A stretch of DNA of 64,000 nt from Flavobacteriaceae bacterium D16. GTDB lineage: Bacteria > Bacteroidota > Bacteroidia > Flavobacteriales > Flavobacteriaceae. How positions within the stretch are numbered: the first letter of the stretch is position 1; each line of letters opens with the position of its first letter. The stretch spans positions 186,001 through 250,000 of the forward strand of contig JAJTJC010000034.1 in assembly GCA_021295155.1 (NCBI GenBank). The letters run 5' to 3'. The notes beneath the pieces are model-generated. The model searched no databases. It saw only the letters and a program-made list of their open reading frames with translations, and was not told the origin of the DNA. The translations under genes were made by a program, and so were the position numbers. Below are positions 62,765-64,000 of the stretch, in pieces.

Positions 62765-64000
62765 ATGCGTTCCAGGTACCTGGGAATATTGGCATGTATT
62801 GTAGCCACTGTATTTGCTCAAGCTCAGCAAGATACGGACAGCCTTGATATGCAGCAATTAGAGGAAGTAGTAGTTAGCGATTCGCGATTTAAGCTTAAGC
62901 GCTCCTTCTCCGGTAAGACAGTTATCAGCCTGGGTCCTGAAGTTTTGGAACGTTATCAGGGCGTACCCCTAGCCGTTTTGCTTAACCAGCTTAGTGGAAT
63001 TGAAATTGGCGGAAGCAGGAGCAGGCAGGGAGAGGTCCTGGGGGTATATTCACGAGGAGGCCGTGGACGACAGGTCCTGGTATTGCTGAATGGAGTTCGT
63101 ATCTCCGATCCTTCGTCTTTTTCACAGGAATACGATCTACGCTTTTTATCTACGCTTAATATAGAATCTATTGAGGTCATCAAAGGGGCCTCCAGTACCT
63201 TGTACGGAACCAATGCAGTTACAGCCGTAATCAACATTAAGTCTAAAAAAAGCGCCACGGAGGAGCTGTCAGGGGAGTTTCTCTCCAGGATAGGGACTAA
63301 TCAATCATCCAAAGATCAGAATTACCAGCTGGGCAGTTTTACTCATTCTGCGAGGGCCAGTGGTACCCTTAATAAATTGACCTATGCTGTTGGGGTTACA
63401 CACGATTATGCCGATGGACTTTCTTCGCTATCAACTGCGACTAATGAGGAGGATCCATTTTCCAGGACGGTTACCCAAATGAGACTTGGGTATCAAATCG
63501 AGGAAGCACTTTCTCTTCAAGTGTATGGTCAGGAAAGCCGTTTGCGTAATGATTATGATGAGTCTTTCGGGTTTACAGATGCACCCTATCGCTTTGAAAG
63601 CCGTCAGCAAAGAGTTGGTCTGATGAGCGATTTTCAATATAAATCCGGGAGCCTGCAGCTCAATGCGGCTTTTACAGAATACGATTCTGAGAATATCAGT
63701 GCCTTTCCTTCGGTATTCAAAGGGGATAACCTGATTGCCGATATTTATAATCGCTATTCCTTTGGAAAACAGATATATACGGTTTTGGGCCTGAATTACA
63801 GTAAGGACAGGACGCATCTTGCCAACAAGTCAGTATTTACCCAGGCAGATCCCTATTTGAATGTGGTCTTTGTTTCTAAGAGCGGTTTTAACCTGAATGC
63901 CGGTACCCGACTAAATTCACATTCCGAATATGGAAACCAATGGGTTTATAGCTTTAACCCCTCCTATGTCTATCGTATAGATAAAGGATACCTAAAAGGG
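62765..64000 (+). CDS. btuB: TonB-dependent vitamin B12 receptor (3' end outside window)
   Basis: The frame is open from the ATG at 62765 to the window end, 412 codons, about two-thirds of a receptor. A signal peptide (about 1-19, ending VFAQA) precedes a TonB box LEEVVVSD and a plug domain with PLAVLLNQLSGIEIGGSRSR, VYSRGGRGRQVLVLLNGVRI, IESIEVIKGASSTLYGTNAV and INIKSKKS. Barrel strands follow. It takes cobalamin across the outer membrane using TonB energy and is controlled by the riboswitch in its leader. It faces the btuFCD genes, which finish the route through the inner membrane. Confidence 0.94.
   Translation, partial: MRSRYLGILACIVATVFAQAQQDTDSLDMQQLEEVVVSDSRFKLKRSFSGKTVISLGPEVLERYQGVPLAVLLNQLSGIEIGGSRSRQGEVLGVYSRGGRGRQVLVLLNGVRISDPSSFSQEYDLRFLSTLNIESIEVIKGASSTLYGTNAVTAVINIKSKKSATEELSGEFLSRIGTNQSSKDQNYQLGSFTHSARASGTLNKLTYAVGVTHDYADGLSSLSTATNEEDPFSRTVTQMRLGYQIEEALSLQVYGQESRLRNDYDESFGFTDAPYRFESRQQRVGLMSDFQYKSGSLQLNAAFTEYDSENISAFPSVFKGDNLIADIYNRYSFGKQIYTVLGLNYSKDRTHLANKSVFTQADPYLNVVFVSKSGFNLNAGTRLNSHSEYGNQWVYSFNPSYVYRIDKGYLKG

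Overview
The window is chromosomal DNA from a member of the Bacteroidota, most probably a marine-type Flavobacteriaceae. The evidence is the TAnnTTTG promoter elements (with TTG about 20 bases upstream at rpmE2 and rpmH), the near absence of Shine-Dalgarno sites, families typical of the phylum (DUF4199, DUF5777, DUF6263, DUF6515, an SPFH plus ribbon-helix-helix pair, a 950-residue CarB) and many secreted or lipobox-bearing peptidases. It is mostly core or household genome. I see no prophage, insertion sequence, CRISPR array, tRNA or rRNA.

Layout. 1-2701: 3'-truncated secreted beta-propeller protein (minus). 2871-5042: four small plus-strand genes (two membrane proteins with possible PH-like domains, a twin-arginine DinB protein, a PLDc_N protein) and a short tandem-repeat cluster at 4700-4790. 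5257-6282: SPFH protein and a GTG-started ribbon-helix-helix gene. 7033-9660: tandem secreted amidohydrolases. 9710-10492: CDP-alcohol phosphatidyltransferase. 10591-19532: a tightly packed minus-strand operon, otsAB - propeller/NTF2 fusion - TMEM175 channel - M28 peptidase - HExxH lipoprotein - M1 peptidase - YdeI. A GH15 trehalase/glucoamylase-like gene diverges from otsAB, followed by an M49 dipeptidyl peptidase III.

23723-29622 is a fatty-acid beta-oxidation operon marR-fadN-fadA-fadE, in the same order as Bacillus fadNAE, with a perfect 28-bp palindrome at the marR promoter; an acyl-CoA ligase lies upstream. 31677-44970 holds purL, an RsmB-type rRNA methyltransferase, a YCF48-like lipoprotein, a DUF6515 protein, an ECF sigma/membrane regulator/periplasmic sensor trio, an MsbA-like ABC exporter, a phosphohexomutase, a DPM1-like glycosyltransferase and a DUF4199 protein. 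45138-54934 holds rpmE2, a GlmU-like protein, mtaB, a small GNAT, an alpha/beta hydrolase, a lytic transglycosylase, rpmH (too short for most ORF cut-offs) and carB. 54953-59330 holds YceI, a DUF5777 barrel, gnd and rmuC.

59398-64000 is a vitamin B12 uptake locus: btuF-btuC-btuD-like ABC genes (minus) diverge from a TonB-dependent receptor (plus, cut by the window end) whose leader is a cobalamin riboswitch. The two most unusual points are here and at marR. None of the three ABC genes can start with ATG (TTG, GTG, and for the ATPase apparently ATT or another non-standard codon). The fad operon operator is a perfect 28-bp palindrome placed on its promoter. I did not find a convincing wholly new system.
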